Under the pieces are notes generated by a model, which made no database searches, had not been told where the DNA came from, and saw nothing but the letters and a program-made list of their open reading frames with translations. The translations under genes were made by a program, and so were the position numbers. From Caballeronia sp. dw_19 (lineage in GTDB: Bacteria; Pseudomonadota; Gammaproteobacteria; Burkholderiales; Burkholderiaceae), in assembly GCF_018449515.1 (NCBI RefSeq), contig NZ_JAAVUQ010000038.1, positions 1 through 64,000 of the forward strand: a stretch of 64,000 nt of DNA. The letters run 5' to 3'. Of the stretch, positions 16,729 through 25,753 are shown in pieces. Each line of letters starts with the position of its first letter. The first letter of the stretch is position 1.

Positions 16729-16761
16729 CTTAAGGTTTCCTTCAGCTTGGATCGATAGTAT
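16729..16761 (+). promoter_or_regulatory. PmrA/BasR-like box and promoter of the second hopanoid operon
   Basis: CTTAAG-GTTTC-CTTCAG at 16729-16745 is followed after exactly ten bases by TAGTAT (16756-16761). Sequence and spacing match the site at 10720. It lies in the divergent region (16606-16937) between the response regulator and the small membrane gene that opens the hpnK operon, oriented towards the latter. Confidence 0.7.
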
Positions 16762-16937
16762 CGCTCCTGACAGCACACGCTCTCACGTGACCTGCATGGC
16801 GCGAAGCAACGCCAGGTTGCGGGAGACTCGCCATTCGAATGTCGGTGCATCGACTCGACGCTCAGCTTGCGGTTTTTGCAGATGAATCGCGCCGAAATAC
16901 AGGTGCATGTCATCCTGAAAGGTCACGAGACTACGCC

Positions 16938-17288
16938 ATGAAACCGGTCACCGTCGACATACTGCGAGCCCATCTGATGGCCGCTTCACTCACGGCAATG
17001 GGCGCCGAGGCGCTCATATTGCTGGTGTTGCTGGTCCTGCCGGTTTCTGAAGAGACCTTCAGCTCCACGCCGTTCAGGCTGCTCGCGCTGGCGCTGATCG
17101 TCAGCGGCGTGATCGTGATTCGGCGCCTGGCGCATGCAGCGTTCGAGCAGGCGGTGCAGCGTCGTTACGTCACAACCCATCTCGCGCTCTCGCGGCCTGT
17201 ATCGGTGACGACCCGTTGTCCGCGGCGCGGGCTTGTCATTCTTCATCTGCGATTGACGGGCAGACCGTTCGTATTAGCCAGCCACTGA
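16938..17288 (+). CDS. Small inner-membrane protein of the hopanoid locus
   Basis: 116 residues with two predicted membrane helices (ALILLVLLVLPVS and FRLLALALIVSGVIVI). The rest is basic, and the C-terminal 30 residues have an unusual composition, so the 3' end may be frame-shifted relative to an ancestral gene. No known domain. It is the first gene downstream of the second PmrA-like promoter and lies 12 bases before the second HpnI-type glycosyltransferase, so it is probably part of that operon. A role with the membrane-bound glycosyltransferase is possible but unproven. Confidence 0.5.
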   Translation: MKPVTVDILRAHLMAASLTAMGAEALILLVLLVLPVSEETFSSTPFRLLALALIVSGVIVIRRLAHAAFEQAVQRRYVTTHLALSRPVSVTTRCPRRGLVILHLRLTGRPFVLASH

Positions 17289-17300
17289 CGGAACCCTGCG

Positions 17301-18572
17301 ATGGCGGCGCACACGCTGAGTGCATATGAATGGGTGTTGTTAGCCGGCTGCGGTATCGCTTCGCTCTACGTGATGGCAGCCGCCTTAGCCATGCCGTTCT
17401 TTGCGATGCGGCGTGCCGGTGCCGCCACGAGCGCTGTGCATCCGGCGGCCGCTGAAGCCACTGCACATCTGTTCGCGCCTGTCGGCGTCAGCGTACTCAA
17501 ACCGCTTTGCGGCGCTGAGCCGCGTCTCTACGAAAATCTCCAGACCTTTTGCGTCCAGCAGCATCCGCATTTTCAATTGGTGCTCGGCGTATCCTCATCC
17601 GATGATCCAGCCGTTGCCGTGGTGCGCCGATTGCAAGTCGCCTATCCAATGCACGACATCGAGCTCGCCATCGACACCCGCGTGCATGGCAGCAACCTCA
17701 AGGTCAGCAATCTCATCAACATGGCGGAGCGGGCTCGACACGAGGTGATCGTGATTGCCGATAGCGATATCGCCGTAGAAGCCGACTATCTTGACACCGT
17801 GGCCGCGCCCCTCGTCGACTTGAGTATTGGGGTGGTCACCTGTCTTTACGTGGCGCAAGGCGTCGGTGGCTTCTGGCCACGTGTAGGCGCATTGTTTATC
17901 AACGAGTGGTTCGCGCCGTCGGTGCGGGTCGCTCACGCGGTCGGTTCACGTCGCTTTGGGTTTGGGGCGACGCTGGCTTTGCGCCGCGCGACGCTCGAGC
18001 GTATTGGCGGATTCGAAGCGTTGAAAAACTGTCTCGCCGATGACTATCGGCTCGCGCAGCACGTACGCGGCCTCGGATTGCGCACAGTGCTCTCGCGCGT
18101 GATCGTGACCACCGACGTCATCGAACCGAGTTTCCGGGCCTTGTGGCAGCGTGAAACGCGCTGGTTGCGCACGATCCGCTCGGTGAATCCGCTGGGCTTC
18201 GCCTTTTTGTTTATCACCTTCCCATCGCCCTGGCTGCTGGCGGGAGCCTGGCTCACAGGCAGCCTCCTGACGGGTCCGCCCGGCGACGTGGACCCGTGGC
18301 CGGCGCTCGCGAGCGCCACCGTGACGGCGTGCGGTAGCGTCGCGCGCGTGCTGCTGCATCTGCGCGCCGCGCGTCACGAGCACGCCTTCTGGCGAGACCT
18401 ACTCCTCGTGCCGCTTCGCGATATCTTGCTGGCCTTGCAATGGCTCGCGGCGGTGTTCGGCTCGCATGTTGTGTGGCGCGGCGCACGCGTACCCGTGACG
18501 GAGTCCGTATCGGCGAGGCAAAGCACGGCGTTAGCCGCGCTGGATGTGATTGAAACTTCCGATGGTGGATAA
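17301..18572 (+). CDS. Second HpnI-type glycosyltransferase (GT21-like)
   Basis: 423 residues. A first membrane helix (~10-35) is followed by a GT domain with KPLCGAEPRLYENL, VIADSDIAVEADY, a third aspartate motif LADDYRLAQH and the RW motif RETRWLRTIR, then C-terminal membrane helices. The same motif set is found in the HpnI at 12262, so this is a paralogue rather than an allele; the proteins differ widely in sequence. It overlaps hpnK, which argues for glycosylation of a hopanoid followed by deacetylation. It could be the true HpnI, or add a different sugar. Confidence 0.85.
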   Translation: MAAHTLSAYEWVLLAGCGIASLYVMAAALAMPFFAMRRAGAATSAVHPAAAEATAHLFAPVGVSVLKPLCGAEPRLYENLQTFCVQQHPHFQLVLGVSSSDDPAVAVVRRLQVAYPMHDIELAIDTRVHGSNLKVSNLINMAERARHEVIVIADSDIAVEADYLDTVAAPLVDLSIGVVTCLYVAQGVGGFWPRVGALFINEWFAPSVRVAHAVGSRRFGFGATLALRRATLERIGGFEALKNCLADDYRLAQHVRGLGLRTVLSRVIVTTDVIEPSFRALWQRETRWLRTIRSVNPLGFAFLFITFPSPWLLAGAWLTGSLLTGPPGDVDPWPALASATVTACGSVARVLLHLRAARHEHAFWRDLLLVPLRDILLALQWLAAVFGSHVVWRGARVPVTESVSARQSTALAALDVIETSDGG

Positions 18573-19392
18573 GGTGCCCGGCCTGATCATTACCGCGGAC
18601 GATTTCGGCCTGCATTCGCGCGTCAATCTTGCGGTCGAGCAGGCGCACCGGCATGGCGTGCTGACGGCGGCCAGCCTGATGGTCGGTGCGCCTGCCGCGG
18701 CCGATGCGATAGCGCGTGCCCGGCATTTGCCGCAATTGCGGGTCGGCCTGCATGTTGTCCTGGCCGATGGCAACGCGATCATGCCGCGTGCGGACATTCC
18801 GGCGTTGCTCGACAAGCATGGACGCTTCGGCAGCAACATGGCGCGCGACGGTGTGCGTTTTTTCTTTTCGCCGCAGGTACGCAGGCAATTGGCCCGGGAG
18901 ATTCGCGCACAGTTCGACGCGTTTGCGAAGACGGGTTTGACGCTCGATCACGTCAACACCCACAAGCATTTCCATTTGCATCCGACGGTGCTCGGGTTGA
19001 TTCTGGAAATCGGGCGCGACTATGGAATGCATGCAATGCGGCTGCCGTTCGAAATGGGCGCGCCGCTGTGGATGAAGCCATGGATCGCGATGATGCGAGT
19101 CCGGCTCGCGCGTGCGGGAATTGCGCATAACGATTATGTGGTGGGCATCGCGAGGAGCGGGAATATGGATAAGGCGGCGTTGCTGGCCGCCCTTAATGCA
19201 TTGCCGCGCGGCGTGGTCGAGATTTATTGTCATCCCGCGGTCGATGGGGATTGTCCGTTAAGCGAGGGGATGCAGTTTTATCGTCATGCGGATGAATTGC
19301 AGGCGTTGCTGTCATCGTGCGTCAAGACAGCGATCCATGCCACCGCTGTCCGTGTTGGCGGATTCTCCGATGTGCTGCGCAGGCCACCTTGA
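18562..19392 (+). CDS. hpnK: Hopanoid deacetylase HpnK (YdjC/ChbG family)
   Basis: 276 residues. The YdjC-like carbohydrate deacetylase signature is present: IITADDFGLH near the N-terminus (metal-binding aspartates), VGLHVVLADG, and the HVNTHKHFHLHP metal-binding segment, ending with a catalytic region around EIYCHPAVDGD. HpnK removes the acetyl group from acetylglucosaminyl bacteriohopanetetrol to give the glucosaminyl form. The ATG at 18562 lies inside the last codons of the upstream glycosyltransferase, so translation is coupled; a TTG at 18550 is an alternative. It closes the second hopanoid operon. Confidence 0.9.
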   Translation: MVDKVPGLIITADDFGLHSRVNLAVEQAHRHGVLTAASLMVGAPAAADAIARARHLPQLRVGLHVVLADGNAIMPRADIPALLDKHGRFGSNMARDGVRFFFSPQVRRQLAREIRAQFDAFAKTGLTLDHVNTHKHFHLHPTVLGLILEIGRDYGMHAMRLPFEMGAPLWMKPWIAMMRVRLARAGIAHNDYVVGIARSGNMDKAALLAALNALPRGVVEIYCHPAVDGDCPLSEGMQFYRHADELQALLSSCVKTAIHATAVRVGGFSDVLRRPP

Positions 19393-19877
19393 CGATCGGC
19401 TTTTCGTTCCGTAGCAGTCAATCACCCTCAGCGATATTGATCCCCTATGACTCATTGTCAGGTGCCCCGTTTCTAACGGTCAGCGCACCGACGATCCGCC
19501 GCGCCGACCCTTCATTCTTTCAATTTGTTATTATTTTGAAATATTTAAGTAGGACAATTGCAGGAAAACTCTCAAACCGGGGATAAAATCGCCCCTCAAG
19601 AACGGCTGATCCGTGCGCTCTCCGGCGTACCGCGACGGCTGTAAAAGAACGGCACGCCTTTGCGCGGCGTCTCTTTTTATCTTCGAGCTCCCCTGAAATT
19701 CATTCTGGTTTCGTCCCATGCGGTAGTCCGTGCTCAATCAGTGACCCAAGCCGAACGGCAGGCGTGCCTGCTGCCGGCGCCCCTGTCTAACGCGTCGGAC
19801 GACCCGCGCGAGCTCCCTTGTGGACGGTCCGGGTGCTGGACGTATCCCGCAGTCTTTCAATCATCTAGGAAATCGCA
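19393..19877. promoter_or_regulatory. Long leader/promoter region of the RND operon
   Basis: About 485 bases. An AT-rich block at ~19520-19560 is a likely promoter zone. A small hairpin (ACGCC/GGCGT, 19654-19670) is followed by CTCTTTTTAT, resembling an intrinsic terminator, and may end hpnK transcription or act as a leader attenuator. No TetR-type repressor gene is adjacent, unlike many RND operons. Confidence 0.4.
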
Positions 19878-21035
19878 ATGCAACGATCGCGTAGCACGCG
19901 TGCTTTGATTCCGGGCATGTTGGGAATTGCCCTCGTCACGCTCGCCGGATGCGGCAAACAAGAACAAGCCGCGAAGGCAGCGCCGCCGCAGCAAGTCAGC
20001 GTCGTCACCGTGGCGTCCGAGCCGGTCGTCATCGAATCCGTGCTGCCGGGCCGTACCGCGGCGTTCCGCTCGGCTGAAGTCCGGCCGCAGGTCGATGGAA
20101 TCATCCAGCAGCGCCTGTTCAAGGAAGGCAGCGAGGTCAAGCAGGGGCAGCAGTTGTATCAGATCGACCCGGCAACCTACGACGCCACCTACAAAAGCGC
20201 GCAAGCCACGCTGGAATCGAGCAAGCTGCTTGCGCAACGCTACGGCAAGCTGGTTGCCGACGAAGCGGTCAGCAAGCAGGCCGCCGCCGAAGCCAGGGCT
20301 TCCTGGCTACAGGCGCAAGCGGCCATGGAGCGCGCCGAGATCAACCTGCGCTATACCAAGGTGCTCGCGCCGATCTCCGGCCGTGTGGGACGCTCGAACG
20401 TGACCGAGGGCGCGCTCGCGGTCAACGGCCAGTCCACGGCGTTTGCGACCGTGCAGCAGATCGACCCGATCTATGTGGATGTCACCCAGCCTTCGGCTAC
20501 GCTGCTGCGCCTGCGCGCGGAACTCGCCGCGGGCAAGCTCGAAAACGCGGGTAACAACGCCGCCAGGGTCACCCTGAAACTGGAAGACGGCAGTGTGTAC
20601 CCCGTCGCGGGCCGGCTTGAATTCTCCGAAGTGTCGGTTGACCAGAGCACGGGCTCGGTCACGCTGCGCGCCGTGTTCCCTAACCCGAACCATGTACTGC
20701 TGCCGGGCATGTTCGTGCATGCGCGTTTGAGCGAAGGCGTGAAATCCAACGCGATTCTGGCGCCCCAAGTCGGCGTGACGCGCGACCTGAAGGGGCAGCC
20801 CACCGCGCTCGTGGTCAATGAGAAAGACGAAGTCGAGATGCGTTCGCTGACGACTGATCGCGCGATTGGCGACAAATGGCTGGTCACGTCGGGCCTGAAC
20901 GCCGGCGACCGGATCATTGTCGATGGCTTGCAGTTCGTCCGTCCGGGCGCCAAGGTCAATCCGGTTCCGGCAGCAAGCCCGGCAACCGCGGTTACCCCGT
21001 CGGCAAGCGACGCCGCGTCCGTCACCAAATCGTGA
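19878..21035 (+). CDS. RND efflux periplasmic adaptor (AcrA/MexA family)
   Basis: 385 residues. A lipoprotein signal peptide ends in LAGC (residues ~21-24). The mature part has the adaptor layout: barrel-sandwich edges (PGRTAAFRSAEVRPQVDGII; ILAPISGRVGRSNVTEGALV-like hairpin), a helical hairpin (~95-150), a beta-barrel domain and a membrane-proximal domain. It links the inner-membrane pump and outer-membrane channel encoded next. First gene of a three-gene operon of the AcrAB-TolC/MexAB-OprM/BpeAB-OprB type. No regulator gene is adjacent. Confidence 0.93.
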   Translation: MQRSRSTRALIPGMLGIALVTLAGCGKQEQAAKAAPPQQVSVVTVASEPVVIESVLPGRTAAFRSAEVRPQVDGIIQQRLFKEGSEVKQGQQLYQIDPATYDATYKSAQATLESSKLLAQRYGKLVADEAVSKQAAAEARASWLQAQAAMERAEINLRYTKVLAPISGRVGRSNVTEGALAVNGQSTAFATVQQIDPIYVDVTQPSATLLRLRAELAAGKLENAGNNAARVTLKLEDGSVYPVAGRLEFSEVSVDQSTGSVTLRAVFPNPNHVLLPGMFVHARLSEGVKSNAILAPQVGVTRDLKGQPTALVVNEKDEVEMRSLTTDRAIGDKWLVTSGLNAGDRIIVDGLQFVRPGAKVNPVPAASPATAVTPSASDAASVTKS

Positions 21036-21074
21036 TGGCGCGCTGACCGGCCAGATCGGGGATAAGGATTCTTC

Positions 21075-24000
21075 ATGTCAAAATTTTTCATCAACCGTCC
21101 CATTTTTGCCTGGGTGATCGCGCTGGTCATCATGCTGGCGGGCGTGCTGGCGATCCGCTCGCTGCCGATCAACCAGTATCCGGCCATCGCGCCGCCGACC
21201 ATCGCGATTTCGGTCAATTACCCGGGCGCGTCGGCTGAGACGGTGCAGGACACGGTCGTGCAAGTGATCGAGCAACAGCTCAATGGTCTCGACCGCTTGC
21301 GTTATATCTCGTCGGAAAGCAACTCCGACGGCAGCATGACCATTACCGCGACGTTCGAGCAAGGCACCAATCCGGATACCGCGCAGGTTCAGGTTCAGAA
21401 CAAGCTGGCGCTTGCCGCGCCGCTTTTGCCGCAAGAGGTGCAGCAGCAGGGCATCCGCGTGACGAAGTCGGTTCGCAACTTCCTCGTGATCGTGGGCCTG
21501 GTGTCAACGGATCCGAAAGTCGCGCGCGAGGATCTGGCGAACTACATTGTGTCGAACATTCAGGACCCGCTTTCGCGCACTTACGGCGTAGGCGATTTCC
21601 AGGTGTTCGGATCGCAGTACGCCATGCGCGTCTGGATGGATCCGGCCAGGCTGCAAAGCTATCAGCTGACGCCCATCGACGTGAGCAACGCCATCAAGGC
21701 GCAGAACGTTCAGATTGCGTCCGGCCAGCTCGGCGGTCTGCCTGCTGTCAGCGGACAGCAGCTCAACGCTTCAGTGATCGGCAAGACGCGCCTGCAAACG
21801 AGCGAGCAGTTCGGCAACGTGCTGCTGAAGGTGAATCCGGACGGCTCGCAAGTGCGCCTGAAAGACGTCGCTCGTGTGGGGCTCGGCGGGCAGGACTACA
21901 ACATCAATGCACAGTACAACGGCCAGCCGGCATCGGGCATTGCGGTGCGTCTGGCAAGCGGCGCCAACGCGCTGCAAACGGTCAAGGCGATCCGCGCGAC
22001 GCTCGACGAATTGCAGCCGTTCTTTCCGGCTGGCATGAAGGTGGTGTACCCGTACGACACCACGCCGGTGATCGCGGGTTCCATTCACGAAGTGATCAAG
22101 ACGCTGCTGGAAGCGGTCGTCCTGGTGTTCCTCGTGATGTACCTGTTCCTGCAGAATATTCGCGCGACGCTGATCCCGACCATCGCCGTGCCGGTGGTGT
22201 TGCTCGGCACGTTCGGCGTGCTCGCGGCGTTCGGTTACTCGATCAACACGCTGACCATGTTCGGCATGGTGCTGGCAATCGGCTTGCTGGTCGATGACGC
22301 CATTGTGGTGGTGGAAAACGTCGAGCGCGTGATGGCGGAGGAAGGGCTTTCGCCACGCCAGGCGGCATTGAAGTCGATGGGGCAAATTCAGGGCGCGCTG
22401 GTGGGCATTGCCATGGTGCTGTCGGCGGTGTTCCTGCCCATGGCGTTCTTCGGCGGCTCCACGGGCGTGATCTATCGCCAATTCTCGATCACCATTGTCT
22501 CTTCGATGGTGCTCTCGGTCCTCGTCGCACTCGTGCTCACGCCGGCGCTGTGCGCGACCATGCTCAAGCCGATCGACAAGGGCGAGCACGGCGAGCATAA
22601 GCGCGGCTTTTTCGGCTGGTTCAACCGCAAGTTCAACTCGACCACGCGGAGCTATGAGCGCGGTGTGAAGGGCATCTTGCAGCGTCGCGTGCGCTTTCTC
22701 GTGCTGTACGTTGCGATTGTCGCGCTGATGGCCTTCCTGTTCACGCGCATCCCGACTTCGTTTCTGCCGGAAGAAGATCAGGGCGTGTTGTACGCCCAAG
22801 TGCAAACGCCGCCGGGCGCAACCGCCGAGCGCACGCAGAAGGTGCTCGACCAGATGCGCGACTACTTGCTGAAAGAAGAGGGCGACGTGGTCGATTCGCT
22901 CTTCACGGTGAACGGCTTCAACTTTGCCGGACGCGGTCAGAATTCGGGTCTTGCCTTTATCCTGATGAAGCCGTGGGCCGAACGCACCGGCGCCCACAGC
23001 AGCGTGTTCGATCTCACCGCGCGCGCTCAGGCCAAGTTCGGGGCGTTCCGCGATTCCATGGCGTTTGCATTCGCGCCGCCCGCCGTGCAGGAACTCGGCA
23101 ATGCGACCGGCTTCGATTTGTATTTGCAGGATCGTGCCGGCCTCGGCCACGTTGCGCTCATGAACGCTCGCGACAAGTTCCTGATGCTGGCGTCGAAGAA
23201 TCCGGTGCTGCAGCGCGTGCGTCCGAACGGTCTTAACGATCAGCCGCAATACCTGCTCGACATCGATGACGAAAAAGCGCGCGCGCTCGGCGTTTCGCTG
23301 GCGGATATCAACAACACGGTGTCGATTGCGTGGGGTTCGAGCTACGTCAATGACTTTATTGACCGTGGCCGCGTGAAGCGCGTCTATTTGCAGGGCCAGC
23401 CCGATTCGCGGATGAATCCGGACGACATCGACAAATGGTTCGTGCGCAACGAGAAGGGCGCGATGGTGCCGTTCTCGGCGTTCGCCACCGGCCGTTGGGG
23501 CTATGGTTCGCCGAAGCTTCAGCGCTTTAACGGCGTGCCGGCGGTGGAAGTGCTCGGCGAAGCGGCAGTGGGCCGCAGTTCGGGCGACGCCATGAAAGCC
23601 GTCGAAGAAATCATGAAGGAAATGCCGACCGGTATTGGCTACGCGTGGACCGGCTTGTCGTACGAAGAGCGTTTGTCCGGCTCGCAAGCGCCCGCGCTTT
23701 ATGCGCTCTCGTTGCTGGTGGTGTTCCTCTGTCTCGCCGCGCTTTACGAGAGCTGGTCGATTCCGTTCTCGGTCATGCTGGTCGTGCCGCTGGGCGTGAT
23801 TGGCGCGCTGATCGCGACGCTGTCGCGCGGCCTGTCGAACGATGTGTTCTTCCAGGTGGGACTGCTCACGACCATCGGTTTGTCGGCGAAGAACGCCATT
23901 TTGATTGTTGAGTTCGCGAAGGAATTGCACGACCAGGGCAAGGGTCTTGTGGACTCCGCGGTCGAGGCGTGCCGCATGCGGCTGCGTCCGATCGTGATGA

Positions 24001-24221
24001 CCTCGCTCGCGTTCGTGCTCGGCGTGGTGCCGCTCGCGATCTCCACCGGCGCGGGCGCCGGCAGCCAGCATGCGATCGGCACGGGTGTGATCGGTGGCAT
24101 GGTGACCGCCACGGTCCTCGCTATTTTCTGGGTGCCTCTGTTCTTCGTGGCGGTCGGTTCGCTGTTCAAGCGCAAGCCGAGCGCCGGCGAAAGCCCCATC
24201 AAATCGGAAGCGCTCCAATGA
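21075..24221 (+). CDS. RND multidrug efflux pump, HAE-1 type (AcrB/MexB family)
   Basis: 1048 residues, the normal length for AcrB-type pumps. It starts MSKFFINRPIFAWVIALVIM (first membrane helix) and contains GMVLAIGLLVDDAIVVVENV, whose paired aspartates form the proton-relay centre. Two large periplasmic loops are present, and the second membrane half has FFQVGLLTTIGLSAKNAILI. The trimer exports drugs and other amphipathic compounds driven by protons. Its last bases overlap the start of the outer-membrane gene (ATGA), so the operon is translationally coupled. Confidence 0.96.
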   Translation: MSKFFINRPIFAWVIALVIMLAGVLAIRSLPINQYPAIAPPTIAISVNYPGASAETVQDTVVQVIEQQLNGLDRLRYISSESNSDGSMTITATFEQGTNPDTAQVQVQNKLALAAPLLPQEVQQQGIRVTKSVRNFLVIVGLVSTDPKVAREDLANYIVSNIQDPLSRTYGVGDFQVFGSQYAMRVWMDPARLQSYQLTPIDVSNAIKAQNVQIASGQLGGLPAVSGQQLNASVIGKTRLQTSEQFGNVLLKVNPDGSQVRLKDVARVGLGGQDYNINAQYNGQPASGIAVRLASGANALQTVKAIRATLDELQPFFPAGMKVVYPYDTTPVIAGSIHEVIKTLLEAVVLVFLVMYLFLQNIRATLIPTIAVPVVLLGTFGVLAAFGYSINTLTMFGMVLAIGLLVDDAIVVVENVERVMAEEGLSPRQAALKSMGQIQGALVGIAMVLSAVFLPMAFFGGSTGVIYRQFSITIVSSMVLSVLVALVLTPALCATMLKPIDKGEHGEHKRGFFGWFNRKFNSTTRSYERGVKGILQRRVRFLVLYVAIVALMAFLFTRIPTSFLPEEDQGVLYAQVQTPPGATAERTQKVLDQMRDYLLKEEGDVVDSLFTVNGFNFAGRGQNSGLAFILMKPWAERTGAHSSVFDLTARAQAKFGAFRDSMAFAFAPPAVQELGNATGFDLYLQDRAGLGHVALMNARDKFLMLASKNPVLQRVRPNGLNDQPQYLLDIDDEKARALGVSLADINNTVSIAWGSSYVNDFIDRGRVKRVYLQGQPDSRMNPDDIDKWFVRNEKGAMVPFSAFATGRWGYGSPKLQRFNGVPAVEVLGEAAVGRSSGDAMKAVEEIMKEMPTGIGYAWTGLSYEERLSGSQAPALYALSLLVVFLCLAALYESWSIPFSVMLVVPLGVIGALIATLSRGLSNDVFFQVGLLTTIGLSAKNAILIVEFAKELHDQGKGLVDSAVEACRMRLRPIVMTSLAFVLGVVPLAISTGAGAGSQHAIGTGVIGGMVTATVLAIFWVPLFFVAVGSLFKRKPSAGESPIKSEALQ

Positions 24222-25666
24222 AAAAACACGTTATTAGCGTAGCCGCTTCGGCGTGCTTCCTGGCGCTCGCCGGTTGCAGCCTGATTCCCCGGTACGAGCG
24301 TCCGGCGGCTCCCGTCGATGCCGCTTATCCGCAGGGTGCGGCGTACGACTCGGCCAGTGTCAGTATCCAGACGCTGCCGGCCGCCGACCTTGGCTGGCGC
24401 GAGTTCTTCGCCGATCCGCGCTTGCGCCGGCTGATCGAAACCGCGCTTGCCAACAACCGCGATCTTCGCGTGGCCGCGCTCAACGTCGACGCTTACCGCG
24501 CGCAGTACCGCATTCAGCGCGCGGATTTGTTCCCCGAGGTCGACGCGGGGGCCTCCGGTTCGCGCCAGAGCGCGCCGGCAAGCGTGTCGCCCGCCGGACA
24601 GCGCGCGATTAGCAGCAACTATGGCGTATCGCTTGGCACCACGGCATGGGAACTGGACCTGTTCGGCCGTGTGCGCAGCCTGAGCACGGCCACGCTGGAA
24701 AACTACTTCGGCAGCCAGGAAGCCATGCGCAGTGCGCGAATTGCGCTGGTCGCAAGCGTGGCCGATGCTTATCTGACCCTGCGCGCCGACGAAGCACTCT
24801 TGCAACTGACGCGCGACACGCTCGACGCCTACGCGCACACGTATCGCCTGACCCAGCGCAGTTATGAGGAAGGCGTGGCGTCGCGGATCGATGTGCGCCA
24901 GTCGCAAACCAGCGTCGAGACCGCTCGCGCCAGTCTGGCACGCTACACGCGGCAGGTCGCGCAAGACCGGAATGCGCTGTTGCCGTTGCTCGGCACGAGT
25001 TCCCTGCCGGCCGATTTGCCGGCCGGTCTGGATCTCGATCAGCCGATGATCGCGGCCTTTCCCGCCGGCGTGCCGTCGGAACTGCTGCAAAGCCGCCCGG
25101 ACATCCTGGCGGCCGAGCATCAGCTTTTGTCGGCGAATGCGAACATTGGCGCGGCGCGGGCCGCGTTCTTTCCGAGCATCAGCCTGACCGCGTCGGCGGG
25201 CACGGCGAGCAACCAGCTTTCCGGCCTGTTCGACGCAGGGTCGGGCACCTGGTTGTTCCAGCCGCATATCAATTTGCCACTGTTCACGGCGGGCAGCTTG
25301 CAGGCGAGCCTGGACTACGCGCGAATCCAGAAGGACATAAACGTGGCGCGCTACGAGCGTTCGATCCAGACGGCGTTCCGCGAAGTCGCGGACGGACTTG
25401 CCGCACGCGGGACATTCGGCGAGCAGTTGCAAGCGCAAATGCGCCTTGTCGATGCTACCCAGGACTACTACACACTCGCGGAGAAACGCTACCGCACAGG
25501 TGTGGACAATTACCTGACGTTGCTCGACGCCCAACGCCAGTTGTTCAGCGCAAAGCAGGTTCTGATTGGCGACCGGCTCAACCAGTTGAGCAGCGAAGTG
25601 AATCTGTATAAGGCGCTTGGCGGAGGATGGAAGGACGCAGCAGTGGCGGCAACGCCGGCCTTGTAG
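24218..25666 (+). CDS. Outer-membrane efflux lipoprotein, NodT/OprM family
   Basis: 482 residues. A signal peptide ends at the lipobox LAGC (residues ~18-21). Two outer-membrane-efflux repeats follow (one around LRVAALNVDAYRAQYRIQRA, a second near YYTLAEKRYRTGVDNYLTLLDAQ), as in OprM and NodT factors. It forms the trimeric exit channel of the pump encoded upstream. The ATG at 24218 overlaps the pump stop. Downstream a perfect hairpin (25715-25752) ends the operon. Confidence 0.94.
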   Translation: MKKHVISVAASACFLALAGCSLIPRYERPAAPVDAAYPQGAAYDSASVSIQTLPAADLGWREFFADPRLRRLIETALANNRDLRVAALNVDAYRAQYRIQRADLFPEVDAGASGSRQSAPASVSPAGQRAISSNYGVSLGTTAWELDLFGRVRSLSTATLENYFGSQEAMRSARIALVASVADAYLTLRADEALLQLTRDTLDAYAHTYRLTQRSYEEGVASRIDVRQSQTSVETARASLARYTRQVAQDRNALLPLLGTSSLPADLPAGLDLDQPMIAAFPAGVPSELLQSRPDILAAEHQLLSANANIGAARAAFFPSISLTASAGTASNQLSGLFDAGSGTWLFQPHINLPLFTAGSLQASLDYARIQKDINVARYERSIQTAFREVADGLAARGTFGEQLQAQMRLVDATQDYYTLAEKRYRTGVDNYLTLLDAQRQLFSAKQVLIGDRLNQLSSEVNLYKALGGGWKDAAVAATPAL

Positions 25667-25714
25667 GGCTGCATGCGCTTTCAAGCTGCTTCCGGCCGCT
25701 TCCGAGCAACAATG

Positions 25715-25752
25715 AACGGCGCGGCGCAGGGTTCTCCCCGCGCCGCGCCGTT
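25715..25752. terminator. Strong bidirectional terminator
   Basis: A perfect 13-bp stem (AACGGCGCGGCGC paired with its complement) has a 12-base loop and T-rich flanks. It sits between the convergent ends of the RND operon and the dehydrogenase at 25754, so it can stop transcription from both sides. Confidence 0.85.
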
Positions 25753-25753
25753 T

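Noticed and set aside
19544..19560. TTTAAG-N5-CAATTG upstream of the RND operon as a possible third PmrA-like box
   Set aside because: Only one half-site matches; the second is unrelated and the promoter spacing seen at the two hpn sites is not present.
21771..24218. Long minus-strand frame opposite the RND pump
   Set aside because: Antisense shadow of a high-GC gene; composition is His/Arg-rich and the plus-strand pump is certain.
23744..25684. Long minus-strand frame opposite the outer-membrane efflux gene
   Set aside because: Shadow frame; no domain and the sense gene is clear.
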